Positions 1-12,069 of a stretch of DNA of 64,000 nt are shown here, piece by piece. The notes beneath the pieces are model-generated. The model saw only the letters and a list, made by a program, of their open reading frames with translations, was not told where the DNA came from and did no database searches. The translations under genes and the position numbers were made by a program. The DNA is from Lunularia cruciata (lineage: Eukaryota; Streptophyta; Marchantiopsida; Lunulariales; Lunulariaceae): assembly GCA_948567375.1 (NCBI GenBank), contig OX419760.1:7502001-7566000 (forward strand), given 5' to 3'. Numbering within the stretch: the first letter of the stretch is position 1; every line of letters begins with the position of its first letter.

Positions 1-2530
1 TAAGGAAATGTTTGTTAGTAGGATCTTCTAATAACCCTTGATAATTGACATTGGTAATAATTCAAGATACCAATAGGCCAAGTGTACCATATGATATATA
101 GAGACTTGCCTAGCAATCCCATCTTTCTCTACATACAAGTACCTCTAAATCCATATACCTGCCTATATTACCATAACTAGTTTAGTGCTAATCCCACCAA
201 ACAACTCCAATTGACATAATCACTTTGCTGGATATTGCCAAGCAATAAGTGTGGTATCCAAAGGTGAGAAGGTAATAGATCCTAAAGGCTCATCCTCACA
301 CAAGTTTCCTGGTGGTACAAAAGCTCCACTCTAAGCCTACTACACCAACTAATCTACATTCTACTGCAATGTCTCCTTAGAACTCCACAATAGAACATCC
401 AAGGTAGATAGAAAAATCCCACTTATATTTCAAATCCAAGTGATCTACTTTGGTACTAGAGTATCTTCCACATTGGCATTCCCCTCCAATAAGTCACCAG
501 TCCAAGTAATAGAACCACTAAAAGCTGAAATAGATGCCATGGTCCTTAAGTATAGTGAGCCAAAACTACAACTACTAAAGCATATTGATAGGCAACATAC
601 CTATCCCTCACTTGACTGCCAACCTGGTCTATAGGCTAACTCCTCCTAATAGTCAATACTTAAACCCATGGAGTATAACATTGATCCACAAACTAGCACA
701 TCATATGACATGAGCTCTCACTACAAAGCTATCAGTCAAATGACCAAGCTAAATCTAGACAATGAGCTCTCTATATGTGGTGTATTGTGTAAAACCACCT
801 CTTAGAGATGTCAAGATCTAAAATGAACACCTCTCCACATTGCTCTTTTGTAGCTCAAGACTAATAATTGTAGCCTTCCCCAATATAAAGGGTTGTGCAC
901 TAGAGTCTAATAAGATCCTCTATGATATATAAAAATTCCTTAAGTGTCCCACCAATAGAAAATCCCCCTTTTGTTATCCAATAGGACAACTCCAAGTGTG
1001 AACTAAGATTTCTCAAAGGTAGGTCTAGTTGGTAACTCCTCCAACCTAATTGCTATTGCCTACCATAAACCATTGGTCATTGAGCCAATCCCATGCTCCT
1101 CAACCAAGTCAGCTTTATTATCAACCACCTTTGCTCTAGAAGTAGGAACCACATCATCTCTACTCTCAAAAATTATAGCAACCAACCAAAACACTAGAGC
1201 TTGGTCAACTCCCAATGTAAACATGTCACTTGTTGAGAACAAAGGGAAGCAAGTAATCAATGGAGCTGCCTCAAACATCTTTCTAGACTCAATCTATGTA
1301 GTAGTAGGTGGCTAACTAGCATCTAGTCCATCATGCACTCCATTACCACCTATCACATTTGAATTAGGACGTCTAGGAGCCATGGATATTGTTTGTAGTG
1401 CCTCAGAGAGTGTGAAAGATTGGGGAAGTCTGACCTATCTACCAACCTCTCCTCTTTATGAGGCCAACTGCATTGATGCTCCTCTAGTCTCTGGAGCACA
1501 TACTGCACTCTTAGTCACTATAATAGATGCATCTACTTATGCTACTCCAAACATAAATTCCAAGATGTCTCTATCACCAACATAAGAGGTGGAAGCCTCA
1601 ACACCCAAATCTGATCTCATTTGAGTTATGGCCATGCTAGCCAGTCTTTGCTTCAACTATTCAATCCAAGTAGACATGGTTGTATTAGAAGTAAGTGTAG
1701 GTATTGCACTCCTACCAAGTGTGGGTCTTCTACCGCCTTGTCTTCCATGAACTAGAGCTCCTCTACCACTTGCCATAATAGCTCTACCGTATTTGCCATA
1801 AATGCCCTCAAATCATTGGTCACTAGTATGACTAAATTTGTGGCAATTGTCACATTATCTTTTTGTTGGCTATGATGCACCAAAGGTATCACGTCCACTA
1901 CCCTAAGTGCACTCTCTCTTGTGATGAGGTCCACCATAAGTCCAACAAGCAACATCACCACTCATTGGCTATTGTTGACCCAAAAATTAAGGTAAGGATC
2001 TACTCGCACTAGGCCCTACACCCACTCCATAAGATATAAGATGTCCACTTTGCCCTTGGAATCCAACATGGTTTTATGCACTCCATTGCACTCTAGAAGA
2101 AGTAATAGATATAGATGAGGTCTCCCTACCAAATCTAGATGTCATCACTCTCTCCTCCATCATATTGAGCTTAATGTGCTCAGCCAAACTAAAGACCACC
2201 ACCAATGTAGGTGAGGTAGCTTGTAACAACATAACATCACGTACTCTAATTTGCAACTCTTTATTCATGATTCTATACCAAAACTACATTGCTTAGACCT
2301 TATTAACTCCCAAAGTGAAATTGAAAGCCATCTCATGCAAGTGTATGCTCGTGTAGGCTCTCTCAAGCCTTCTACTGAAACTCTTGCAAACTTCTCAATT
2401 TGTCAATCCACACTCCTTGGTAGTTTTACCTCAAGCACTAGAATAACTCCACCATGGGGTTAAATCCCAATATTAAACCACCTCCTATAGTAGTACCTCC
2501 ACTCATAGTAGCACCATCTCCAACTAGTGC
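1..2530 (-). pseudogene. Decayed Ty3/gypsy gag-protease fragment
   Basis: Reading the minus strand, 2,470 to about 1,690 resembles the C-terminal part of a plant Ty3/gypsy Gag. A zinc knuckle at about 1,896-1,952 reads CWTYGGPHHKREC, so the second cysteine of the CX2CX4HX4C pattern is tyrosine. A second knuckle-like piece, CDNCHKFSH, follows at 1,800-1,860. Near 870-905 the minus strand reads LLDSSAQPFILGKA, which matches an aspartic protease active site with the usual DSG changed to DSS. Gag and protease are in the normal order for Ty3/gypsy. No single frame is open beyond about 70 codons, and the N-terminal part of gag and all of RT/IN are missing from the window. Seen: the motifs and order. 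Inferred: family assignment. It could be either the left part of a longer element continuing past base 1 or a truncated piece. Confidence 0.5.
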
Positions 2531-2534
2531 ACCT

Positions 2535-3300
2535 AAGACAACCCAACAAGTATCACTTTTGTAGTAATTGATAGGTAATCATTTGTTTCTACAAAGATTC
2601 TTGTCAAAAATGGTCAAATACAAAGTGAAAATAACAAATCAGTTCTTCTTGATTGCATCTTTAGTCTCTTGGGTCGAAGAGAGTAACAAGTGATCAATTT
2701 TTAGTCTTCTCACAAATTAACAATACACATAATCACAATTCTTCAAATCCTTTCTAACTTGACAATGATTGTGATCATTCAATTCTCTAGAAGAAAGCTA
2801 CTTCACCACAAAGTGACTTTATCTTGGAATTTTTTTCCACCCCTCCGTTAAAGGCACAACTTCCTCAATCAAAGTTGCTTTGCATCAATCCAAAATTGTG
2901 ATCACAAATGCAAAATGCTACCAACACTAAAATTCCTCATAGATTCATCAAGGCATTGCCTTGATTGCTGTCTACTCAAGATCAAACACATAGAATGGAT
3001 ATCAACAGTATAGAATCCAACATCTAACACTCATTGATTTCAATCCAAACTTCTCCAAACACTCACAAACACACATATCGGATTGATATTTGAAATTAAG
3101 CTAAAATGATGAGCATTGAGTTACAACACTTTGCTTTAGTCAACTTGGAAAATATGAATATTAATAAAATACAACATTGCAAAGGCCTCCTTTAAATAGG
3201 CAGTACACTCAATAGTTGTCTAAACTATCTAAACCAATGTGACTGCTACTTTACAAATCTTTAGATCCAAAGTGTCACTCCACTTCTTCATATCTCAATC
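2535..3300 (-). repeat. LTR-like repeat D, copy 1
   Basis: About 770 bp that begins with an ACAACCCA-type end and contains a stretch also found at 22,527 and 23,774 (pattern ATTTA..CTCTTGGG about 150 bp in). It holds a TATA-like TTTAAATAGGC at about 3,191. It lies directly after the stop of the coiled-coil ORF of family X on the minus strand, the same placement seen at 22.5-23.4 kb, so it is probably the 3' LTR of X. The exact right-hand edge and a target duplication were not found. Confidence 0.35.
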
Positions 3301-3307
3301 AATTACT

Positions 3308-4340
3308 CTAATCCGATCCAATGTCTACTTCTACTTCAGCTTCTACACCTGAATTACCTTCAAGTGCCTCTTGCACTTTGGGTTCATCTACTCTTACCAA
3401 CTCTATCACATGTTCAGTCTGAACTAAAATGGAAGTCATAGGTATCTTAACTAAATTCTCCTTCTCTACTCTAACTTCTTCTCTAGACTCAAGTAGCTCA
3501 CTCAAAGTCACTTGCACTCCTACTTCAACTCCTTTACATTGGGTTACTATTTTTACACTACTATGAATTTTATTTAATTCTGATTTGACTAGATCTAACC
3601 TGAGGTAAACATTGTCTCCCACCTCAACCATTTTCCTATCTACTCTATCCTTAAGACAAATCAAAATATTATTCATATCTACTTCGTTTGCACTCCTCTT
3701 CCTAGTCTCACACACAAGTAATTTCAATTAATGCAATCTTGATTCCTCAAACTTTACTTCAACTTCAATACTTAGCATTGCCTTAAATCTCCTAATGATC
3801 TCCTTGACTGATTTTGATGTATTCTTAGGGATGTACACCTCTTGATTCTTTTTTGCTTTGAATTCTTCTTGAAACATCTTCAATTCTTCCTCTTGCTCCA
3901 CCTTCAACACTTCCTTCTCTTCATTATATTGAATGAGTTGAGCCTCCATGCCTTTGAGCAGATCTTGCAACCTTTCCTCTTCATTACTTTTACTTGTCAA
4001 CTCATGTTGCCTAGCCTAATCCTTCTTCACTACAACTAATCCCAATTTCTCCACTTCTTGCTCTCTCACCACTACAATAGCCTTTGAATGCATCACATCA
4101 CCTTGCACTTCATTGAATTATTTCTTTAATCTCTCAAATGCTACCTTTTGATCCTTCAATTCTTTGGCTTGACATTCAAGATCTCTCCCATGCTTTGCAA
4201 AACTCTCTTGCAAGTTATCTAAGTTCTTCTTCCTAATTACGGCATCAACCTAAAGTTCTTTGGCTTCTTCCTTCCCTTGGGTTAACATCTCTATTAACTC
4301 CTAAACTTCTTCACTTACTGTATTATGGTACTCATATTTT
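3308..4340 (-). pseudogene. Family X coiled-coil ORF, C-terminal half
   Basis: Read on the minus strand from 4,340 to 3,308 this is one decayed reading frame of about 340 codons broken by a few stops; the two longest open pieces (4,000-3,728 and 3,727-3,308) abut in the same frame. The protein is rich in Glu, Lys, Leu and Gln with heptad-like spacing, consistent with coiled coil. Part of it (LTQGKEEAKELQV and the following 90 residues) is clearly related to the plus-strand sequence at 6,320-6,600 (LTQGEKEAKDLQV), so both belong to one repeat-borne protein family. I do not recognise the protein. It has no visible enzyme motif and may be a gag-like or accessory protein of a non-autonomous LTR element. 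Confidence 0.45.
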
Positions 4341-4379
4341 TTCATTTTTTAAAGTTTTAAAGAAGAAGTGCATTGGTAA

Positions 4380-6603
4380 AGCCGAAGGAGTGCTAAACAG
4401 GGAAGAAACACAAGGAATTGTATGTTTGGCATAAACCCAAAGTAGACCTTGGGTCAAAGTCAGAAAGACTCAAGCCAGACAGATGAGAATACAAGGACAT
4501 AGGAGTTTGTATCAAGGAGTGCCACCTGATCCAAAGAATGTATAACAATCTTTCCTCGGGTTTTGCCAATCAAGAAAGTATGCGGAAAGAAAGTGACTAC
4601 CTTGGGACCAAGATGTTCTTGAAAGTGATAGGAAACAAACTCACAAAATTGGTGTGTAACATGGAGAAGCAACTGAAGAATGACCAATCAGCAAAGGACT
4701 ATAAAATTGAGATATCAAAGAGGAAGTGCTACAATGTCTAAATGCTATCTTATCCCTATTTAGAGTCAACCCAAAGGAATGCAAATTGTGAGTATGCAAG
4801 AGGAGTGGTTAGTGTCTTGAGTTTGATCTTTCATAAGCAAATAGTGAGGAAACACACAATGGCCCCAAAAGTAAATAAGCAGAGTTTAGTAAGGGGTCTT
4901 GCAATTTGTTGATTGGATGTAGTGGTAAGGATCAATGTGTTGTTGAGAGTTTGCATCATATTTTTGGCTTGGAACTAGAATTTGAGTTTTCCAGGGTTCA
5001 TGGCAGAAATTGCTACCATCAATTGCAAGGACGGGCCTAAGCATGAAGGAAAGAGAGGCAATCTGGCTTGATGGATTGAGCCGGATTGGAGATTAGTCTT
5101 GGGAAGAGAAGTAGGAGAAGCAGGAGGCGTCACCTTCTATTGGAAGTGTGATGCTTCAAAAGAAACTACCGAGGTGAAGAATTCTTGCAGTAGACCTCGC
5201 ACTAAGAATGAGTACCAAGTGGATAACTACAAGGATCCAATGCAAAGAGGGATTGTGAGTGTGATGATAGTTATATTCAAGCCATAGCAAACCACCTATG
5301 TAACAATACAACATGCAATGTTCTTCTATCGGATGTTTGCAAGAGAGGTGGTGGATTTGGTGAAGTGTTTGCACCAACAAGTTGGGCAAATGATCACCAA
5401 TTGGAGAATGGATATGCTGCCCTACTACTTTGTACCCTTTTCAGCTCACTTCTACTTCAGGCTAACCTATTGTGCTTGGAAGAGAGAGGACCGTTGGTGT
5501 TATACTTTCACCTTGATTTATGAAAAGAAGAAGATGGAGATAAATGATATTACATCAAGCTGGTTTGTGAAGGCAATGATTATTATCTGAAGAGTGGAAA
5601 GGAGAAGATAGTGGTAGTGGATATTCCCATACCAAGGAAGAGAAGTCGACCCAAAAGATGAATTACGCCGATGCAGCCCCAAAAGCTATGGAGACAATCC
5701 AAAGCCTACACTGATAGAAGTGAAGGAATTGACTTTGGAGGAAGAATCAGAAGAAGAAACCAAGTCAAAGGGAGAAGCATCAAGAGCAAAAGAAGAATTT
5801 ACATTGTGGAGCAAAGAGTCAAGTAGTGGAAATGAAGGAGAGACTGAAGTTCAGCAATCAAGAGAAGGGATTGTTGGAGAAGAAGAATGTGAGTTCCATG
5901 AGGCAATCGACCGCATGGAAGGCGGAGACAAGTCGTGTTTGGAGTTGCCAACAGACAAGCTAGAGTATGAGCAAGAAGAAGAGGGTGCCTTGGTATTTCC
6001 AAGGGCAGCCAGAGGGAAGAGAAGTACTTAAGTGGTCATCATTGGACCAAGCAAAGTTGCAGGCAAAGAGGAGAGCTTGGAAGGCAAAACATTGAGGAAA
6101 CAAAGATCACATCTTTGGGGTAAGGCACCAGCCAAAGAACTGCCTGCCAAAGACAAGGATATAAGAGATGGTGAAGGAAGATATGAGAGCATTGAGTATC
6201 TGTCAAGATCATGTGTCCTTTTTTGGTGCTTTTACAGCAGAAGAAAGTAGAGATGAAGAGTCATCATCCGGAAGTGAGGGATGAGTTGGCGGTTGTAACA
6301 AAATGGAGGGAGGAAACTATGCAGTTGAGGAGTAAGCTAACCCAAGGAGAGAAGGAAGCCAAAGACCTTCAGGTGGAAGTAGTTCTTTGGAGTAAAATCT
6401 CATATGCCTTGAAGGAGAACTTTGTGAAGTGCAGCAAGGAATTGAAAGAGAAGATGGCATTAGTTGAGATAATGAAAAGTGAACTTGCTGATGCATGAGT
6501 GGAGGTTATACATTCAAAGGTGAGTGCAACAGTGATGGAGCAAGAGTTAGCAAATTTAAAGATGAGCGCAGCAAAGAAGGACCGAGCTTGGCAATGAGAA
6601 TAG
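4380..6603 (+). pseudogene. Family X ORF, N-terminal and central part
   Basis: A broken plus-strand reading frame. The best preserved pieces are 5,099-5,590, with a conserved block starting NYKDPMQRGIV and continuing through QTT and FFYRMF to a VPF..HFYF segment, and 5,720-6,498, which is highly charged and then coiled coil. The same block occurs on the minus strand at about 28,748-29,011 (NYKDPAQRMIV) and at about 31,601 and leftward (DYKDHARERVI). This repetition on both strands shows a dispersed family rather than a unique gene. The copy ends abruptly at about 6,603, where it is joined to a piece of element B. It lies head to head with the X fragment at 3,308-4,340. Function unknown; no catalytic motif seen. 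Confidence 0.45.
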
Positions 6604-7777
6604 CTTCCATTCCCTTCAAGCTTGACAAAGTTACGTCAATACTTGGGGATGGTTGGATACTATAAGATGTTCATATTCTCATTTTCCAACAAGGCATATG
6701 AATTCACCATCTACATGAAGAAGGGTGTAAAATACATGGTGTTTTTTCAAGACAAGAAGGCTCTCAAATTTTTTGAAGAGCTCAAGCAATCTCTTGTTAT
6801 GGCTTCAATTCTTGCTAAACTTGATTAGTTTCAAGATTCTAGATGTAGATATCATTGGAAGGGAATTTTTAAAGGATTGTCTGATTATTGCAAAACTCAT
6901 AATTTTTGTTAAGCTTTTGCTAGAAAGTCTACCTCCACTCTACCTCTTATATCAATTCCATTTCTATGTCCTTTTGAGAAGTGTGCAATTGACTTTATAT
7001 GTCCTCTCAATAGAACTCCAAGGAACAATCTATATATTGTAGTAGTTATTTATTACCTTATCAAATGGGTTGAGGTTAGACCATTAAGAGACAAGAATAA
7101 AGATGAAGTTAGTAGATTTCTTCATGAATGCATCATCACTAGGTTTGTTTGCTCTTATGAGTTGCTTTCTAATAAAGAAGGAGATTTTTTAAGAAATACC
7201 ACTACAACTATGTTATAATATTTCTCTAGCACACATAAAGTAACCATATCCTATAAGCCAAACTCTAATGGCTTGGTAGAAAGAACTAATCAAACCTTGT
7301 GTATGATGTTGGCCAAAGATGTTTAGAGGAAGAGAAAAGAGTGAATATCACTATTTTGTCTTCTAATGTATTGACTTGGTATTATTCTTAATTATTTGAC
7401 TATGAGGAAAGAGTTGAAAGCTCTTGGGCCGACAAGCCTTGTTGGTATAGACTTTTTTAATCCCAAAGATAGCCCATGTGAAGGAATCCTTGACTTGGTT
7501 GGTAGGTGAAGATAAAACCACCTATTCATGGGATTATTCCTATGTGTTGCATACTCCTTTAGGTTTTTTATTTATTTGACTTTTAGCCTAATAAATTTTT
7601 ACTCCAATTATTACTAATTTTGATGTGTAAATTTTCACAAGTATATAAGCTAAGGGTGAAAAAATATCCATCATCTTTTCATTTGCAAATATCTCTCTCT
7701 CCCATTGAGTTCTCCAGTGAGCAATGGCTTGAGTCTTGGAGGTGCTTGGAGTTCTATCCTTGGAGTAACAATTTATT

Positions 7778-7818
<41 letters not shown>

Positions 7819-7870
7819 TATTATTATTATTGTGACTTGCCACCATGATAGTTATAGTTTTGAAGTATAA
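6604..7870 (+). mobile_element. Twice-deleted fragment of B-family gypsy element
   Basis: The sequence follows element B from its RNase H region (B 16,633-16,857), jumps at about 6,827 to the integrase zinc-binding and core region (B 18,298 onward), and jumps again at about 7,322 from the integrase region (B about 18,795) to inside the LTR (B about 19,530). It therefore carries two internal deletions relative to B. The LTR piece runs to about 7,870 and holds an expanded ATT microsatellite not present in B. All reading frames are broken. It is not flanked by a recognisable target duplication and is joined on its left to family X sequence. Confidence 0.65.
7779..7831 (+). repeat. (ATT)n microsatellite
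   Basis: About 17 ATT units with one interruption (ACT) near 7,814. It sits inside the LTR remnant of the B-family fragment and explains the leucine-only tail of the overlapping reading frame. Confidence 0.95.
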
Positions 7871-8403
7871 ATTTTGTGATTCTTGGAGATCCTATTAAGA
7901 ATGCCATGACTTGTTGGTCCAATCAAAGAGGAACATTACTTGTATTCAAGACCTATGACTTCTTGTTTTGTTTTTCTTTTCTTTTTGCAATATTTCACAA
8001 AGTTCTATATCTATTCTTCATTTTGTTAACCTTAATTTACTTCTTGTGTTTTGTAGCTCCTTCTCCATTTACTTTGGCAAGGAGAGGATATGTACATTGA
8101 TGACTTTGATATCTATGTTGAGAAATCAAATTCCACTTGGTATCATATCATATCCTTTAAAATATTTTTGGTACTAATATATATAATCTCTAGTAGGTAA
8201 ATTTATCTTTCTATGTTTTTCCTTGGAAAATAAAAGGACTGATCATTACCATTCTTCTTGAATTATGATATTTCAGGATACTTCTTTAATTTTATGCTTG
8301 TAAACAATCTTTATTCATTTATTAACTAAAGCTCATATTTTAGGATGTTTCTTGTAGAAAATAGCTTAAAGTATGGTTCTCTCTTTTTTTTAAATACACA
8401 AGG
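7871..8403. other. AT-rich spacer without recognised features
   Basis: Between the B-family fragment and element A. I see no convincing ORF, repeat or motif. Confidence 0.5.
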
Positions 8404-8408
8404 AGATC

Positions 8409-8834
8409 TATAACAATATGGAATTTAGCAACAAAGGTAATAGGGCTAATGAAGTAGAAAATAAGACAAATTAGCCTAGAATATTCCAAAAGTATCTAAG
8501 AAGCTTCTTGGTAAGCTTCCCGGCTAACTTAGCTTACACTTCAGGTAAGTAGTTTCTAGAAGGAAGCTTTTAGAAGGTTCCAACTAGCTTAACTTGCATA
8601 CCAAGTAAGCGACTTCTGGAATGAAGCTTCTTGAGAAGCTTCCCAATTAACTTGGCTTGCACTCCAAGAAAGCGGCTCAAGGAAGCTTCTTGAGAAGCTT
8701 CTCAAGAGCCTTGTATGATCCCTATAAATACAAGAGCTGAAGCTCATGCTAGGCATTTGGAATTTTCTCTCATTCAAGTGTCCCAATGTTAGCTTCCATT
8801 CTCCTATTTCTCTCCTTGGTCTTGGTCTTTTACA
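8409..8834 (+). repeat. Element A 5' LTR
   Basis: 426 bp, starting TATAACAATATGG (ancestral TG changed to TA) and ending TCTTTTACA. It contains a run of roughly 60-bp imperfect units built around AAGCTTCTTGAGAAGCTT, then a TATA box. It has one unit more than the 3' LTR, which accounts for its extra 58 bp. Confidence 0.9.
8723..8730 (+). promoter_or_regulatory. TATA box of element A LTR
   Basis: TATAAATA about 110 bp before the LTR end, conserved in the 3' LTR at 21,708-21,715; the likely start of element transcription is just downstream. Confidence 0.6.
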
Positions 8835-8850
8835 TTGGTATTACGGCGCA
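8835..8850 (+). promoter_or_regulatory. Element A primer-binding site
   Basis: TTGGTATTACGGCGCA follows the 5' LTR directly. It resembles the initiator-Met tRNA primer site common in plant chromoviruses (TTGGTATCAGAGC type), with several changes. Confidence 0.5.
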
Positions 8851-9209
8851 AATAGGATGAATGGAATTTATGGACCACCAAATCCACTTCCACCAAACCA
8901 TTGGGATTTCCATGTCTAGATATTACCCAAGCTTTGTTTCACCCAATTCATCACCTCACATTTTGGGCAAGATTTTCTACATATGATCACCTTGTCTAAG
9001 GAGCCCTTGATACTTCTGGTTGTAACTTATGGAGATGGGTGGATGTGTTGCATCTATGTGTTAATTAATTAGATAAATTGAGAGTAGTGGGATAGAGTAG
9101 TAGCTATGGCGGCAATATCGGGTGATGTAACAAAAAATCAAGCACCTTACCCAATTGTTGGATGAACCAGAGCAGCAACAACAAGAACATATAAAGATAG
9201 CACCAATTT

Positions 9210-10060
9210 GAGATGGAGAAGATCGCATCTGATTTCCAAAATCCAAGGTGTTTGAAGGCAAGAATCTTCCAAGAATAGTGGAGAATTTTGTATTTGACTA
9301 TGAATGTTATTTTGAAGCCACCAACTTTCAAGATGAATGGAAATAAATTCTCTTGGCTTCTAGCCAATTGGATGGTGTGGCAAACTTTGGTGGTGATTCC
9401 GAGTGTGTGGCAAAACTTTGGTGGTGATTTCAAGTGAAGCAAGCTGAATGACAGATTGTTGTACCAATTTTGACATTGGAAAAATTCAAGGATGCAATAC
9501 TTGGTTCATTTCAAACTATAAATGCCACCCGAGCTCCACGAGATAAACTGGCAGAGTTGAAGCAGATTGGTTTTGTAAGGAGCTACAGCACACAATTTCA
9601 GAACATTATCATGCAAATTCTAGATATACAAGAAGGTGAAGTTTTGGATCAATTTGTGTGGGGATTGAAAGCACAAACCAAATTGGAGGTGACCATGAAG
9701 GAACCACAAAATGTAGAAGAAGCCATGCACTTGGTTGAGCACTTTGATTCCTTGGTTGTGACAACTTGGTCTCAACCTCAACCTACACAAAGTCTACCAG
9801 TACACTACACATGGGTGGAGGAACCAACACCAATAGAGATTTATGTTATCCAATAGAGACCATTTGGTACAATGGATAGAGAAAGATTGTGACAAAATAG
9901 AGGGGTTTTTTATTGTTGCCAAGTTGGACATAGCATTGTTGAATGTCTACTCAAGAATGGGTGACCTCAACAAGTTGTCTAGATGGATTTTGTGGAACAG
10001 AATGATCAAGGAAACAAGGAATCCCAATAGGAGATTTTGAGCCGCCTACTAGGAGCTTGA
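9210..10060 (+). pseudogene. Element A gag
   Basis: The clearest open piece is 9,470-9,856 and matches a retrotransposon Gag domain (residues such as LGSFQTINATRAPRDKLAEL and the later VEEAMHLVEHFD). Related sequence extends upstream to about 9,210 in broken frames. A zinc knuckle remnant at about 9,910-9,950 reads FYCCQVGHSIVEC, in which the first cysteine of CX2CX4HX4C is lost. Gag would form the particle and bind the element RNA. Stops and frame changes prevent expression of a full protein. Confidence 0.75.
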
Positions 10061-10143
10061 TTTGTTCCAATGGGATTGAAAGCTCAACCTAAGCAAGTTT
10101 GCTTCACTTGCAAGGTACAATATCTAATTAGGGTTGTAGGATT

Positions 10144-10434
10144 TTGGTTGATTCTAGAAGTTTAGAGAATTGCATGTCTATGCAAGTAGTAAAGGAATTG
10201 GGTATGCTTGTCAAGCCAATGATTGGAAGTAGATTGATGATGGCAAATGGTAGAAAGGGTTCTACATTCCGTACCTTGCATCCTCTTACTTTTAGGATTG
10301 GGAAGGAGTATTTGGAGTGTATGAGGTTTGTAGTGGCACCTCTACACTATGATGTCATTCTAGGACTACCTTGGCTTGAACGTCATAAGGTTCAATGTGA
10401 TTGGACCCAACAACAAATTCAAGTACAACACTAA
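10144..10434 (+). pseudogene. Element A aspartic protease
   Basis: About 97 codons open. The active-site region reads VDSRS, with the conserved glycine of DSG changed to arginine, so the enzyme would be inactive. The conserved block DVILGLPWLERHKVQCDW near the C-terminal end is typical of the Ty3/gypsy protease and is intact in sequence. It follows gag and precedes RT, as expected. Confidence 0.8.
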
Positions 10435-10500
10435 GGTAGGAATTTCCAATTAGGTTGTTTGGCATCTCTAAGTAGGACACCTAAGAATAGCCAGTCCCAA

Positions 10501-10680
10501 GATGGGAAGTTTGTTGAGAAGGTAGCCATAGAGCATACCTTGAAGGGAGAGGAGACCCAAGATGGGAAGTTTGCTAAGAAGGCAACCATGGAGCAAGCTT
10601 TGAAGAGAAGTGAGTCCCTAGATGGGAAGTTTGTTAGTAAAGCAGCCATAGAGCAAGCTTTGGAAGAAGATAGGTCTATT
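10501..10680 (+). repeat. Three 60-bp tandem units in the element A polyprotein
   Basis: GATGGGAAGT recurs at exactly 10,501, 10,561 and 10,621, giving three 60-bp units. In frame they encode 20-residue repeats, each starting DGKF and containing an AIEH or MEQ type core. They lie in the linker between protease and RT. Confidence 0.9.
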
Positions 10681-10739
10681 TTTGCGGTGTGGATCAAACC
10701 GATTGCACAAGGACAATTTGAGGAGAGCCAAGAGCCTCA

Positions 10740-11607
10740 TCAAGCAAAGGTTGATCAGATAGTGCAAGAGTTTGCGGATGTGTTTCCAAATGATCTGCCA
10801 AAGGGATTACCCTCCATTCGTGGCATGCCCTTCAAGATTGAGTTATTGCTAGGGAGTACTCCAATAACTAGACCAATTTATAAGCTCTCACTAAAGAAGT
10901 TGGAGGAGCTGTGAACAACACTTACAGAGTTGTTAGAGAAAGACTTCATACGGCATAGAACCTCTCCTTGGGGAGCACCAGTACTATTTGTTCCAAAGAA
11001 AGATGGATGACTTCATTTCTATATTGATTATAGTGGGCTCAATAAGCAAACAGTGAAGAATGCATATCCCTTGCCTTGGATTGATGACTTGCTTGATCAA
11101 TTGAGTGGAGCACAATACTTTTCCAAACTAGATCTTTACAGTGGTTATTGGCATATCCCCATTGATAGGAAGGATGTGCAAAAGATTGCCTTTTGCACAA
11201 GGTATGGGTATTTTGAGTGAAGAGTTCTACCTTTTGGATGTGGGCTCATTGATGCTTTAGCAGTCTTCATGGATTAGATGCATTGGGTGTTGGATGGATT
11301 GTTGGATTGGTACATGGTGGTGTTCTTGGATGATATCTTAATCTATAGCAAGATAGAGACAAAACATATGAATCATATGCAAGAAGTCCTAAGACAACTA
11401 CGACAATGGAAATTTCACTACAAGAAGTCAAAGTGTGCCTTTTGGCAAAAGGAAGTTACCAACTTGGGTCACAAGATCTCATCAGAGGGGATCAAGATGG
11501 AAGAGGAGAAAATCAAGGCCATTACTGATTGGCCTACTCCAAAGGATGCTATAGAAGTATGGGCATTCAATAGATTGGCTAGTTTTTACCAATGGTTCAC
11601 TCATTAG
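10740..11607 (+). pseudogene. Element A reverse transcriptase
   Basis: Ty3/gypsy RT blocks appear in order: the N-terminal VDQIVQEFADVFP segment, the fingers [15 protein letters not shown], the palm [13 protein letters not shown], and the catalytic VVFLDDILIYSK at about 11,311-11,350 with both aspartates of xxDD retained. In-frame stops interrupt it at about 10,912, 11,008, 11,218 and 11,276. Several fall where CGA or TGG codons would be expected, in keeping with C-to-T or G-to-A decay. Confidence 0.85.
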
Positions 11608-11619
11608 TATGCTCATGTG

Positions 11620-12064
11620 GTTGCACCATTGACTGACCTCTTGGGGAAGAACTCAAGCTTCCAATAGACCACCAAGCACTAAGAATCATTCTAGAAGTTG
11701 AAACATATGGTGTCCTCAAGACCCATCCTTCAACTGTATGATACTCAACTATCTTGTGTGGTTGCTTTTGATGCTTCTAATTTTGCAATTGGAGGCGTAT
11801 TGCAACAAGAATTCACAAATGGACTACATCTCATTGCCTTTGTGTCTCACCGACCAAGTATGGCTGAAATAAATTACTCTACTTGAGACCAAGAACAACT
11901 TACAATGGTATATGCCACCAGAGTATGGAGGCATTATCTCTTGGAGAAACGAGTGATAATGTGAATTGATCACAAACCATTGTTGCAGACCTTACACTTT
12001 GAACACATGAAGAGTAGAAATCATTGATGGGAGGAACAACTCCAATTTTTTGACATCAAACTTG
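11620..12064 (+). pseudogene. Element A RNase H, left part
   Basis: RNase H core with LQLYDTQLSCVVAFDASNFAIG at 11,722-11,790, the DAS of the first catalytic aspartate, and later the IDHKPL block. It is interrupted at 12,064-12,069 by insertion of element B; the reading frame resumes at 20,065. Several stops are present. Confidence 0.8.
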
Positions 12065-12069
12065 AGTAT
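12065..12069 (+). repeat. Target duplication, left of element B
   Basis: AGTAT, paired with AGTAC at 20,065-20,069. The interrupted codons of element A read through correctly when one copy is removed. Confidence 0.8.

Noticed and set aside
7620-7835. Plus-strand ORF ending in a run of leucines
   Set aside because: The tail is translated from an ATT microsatellite inside an LTR remnant.
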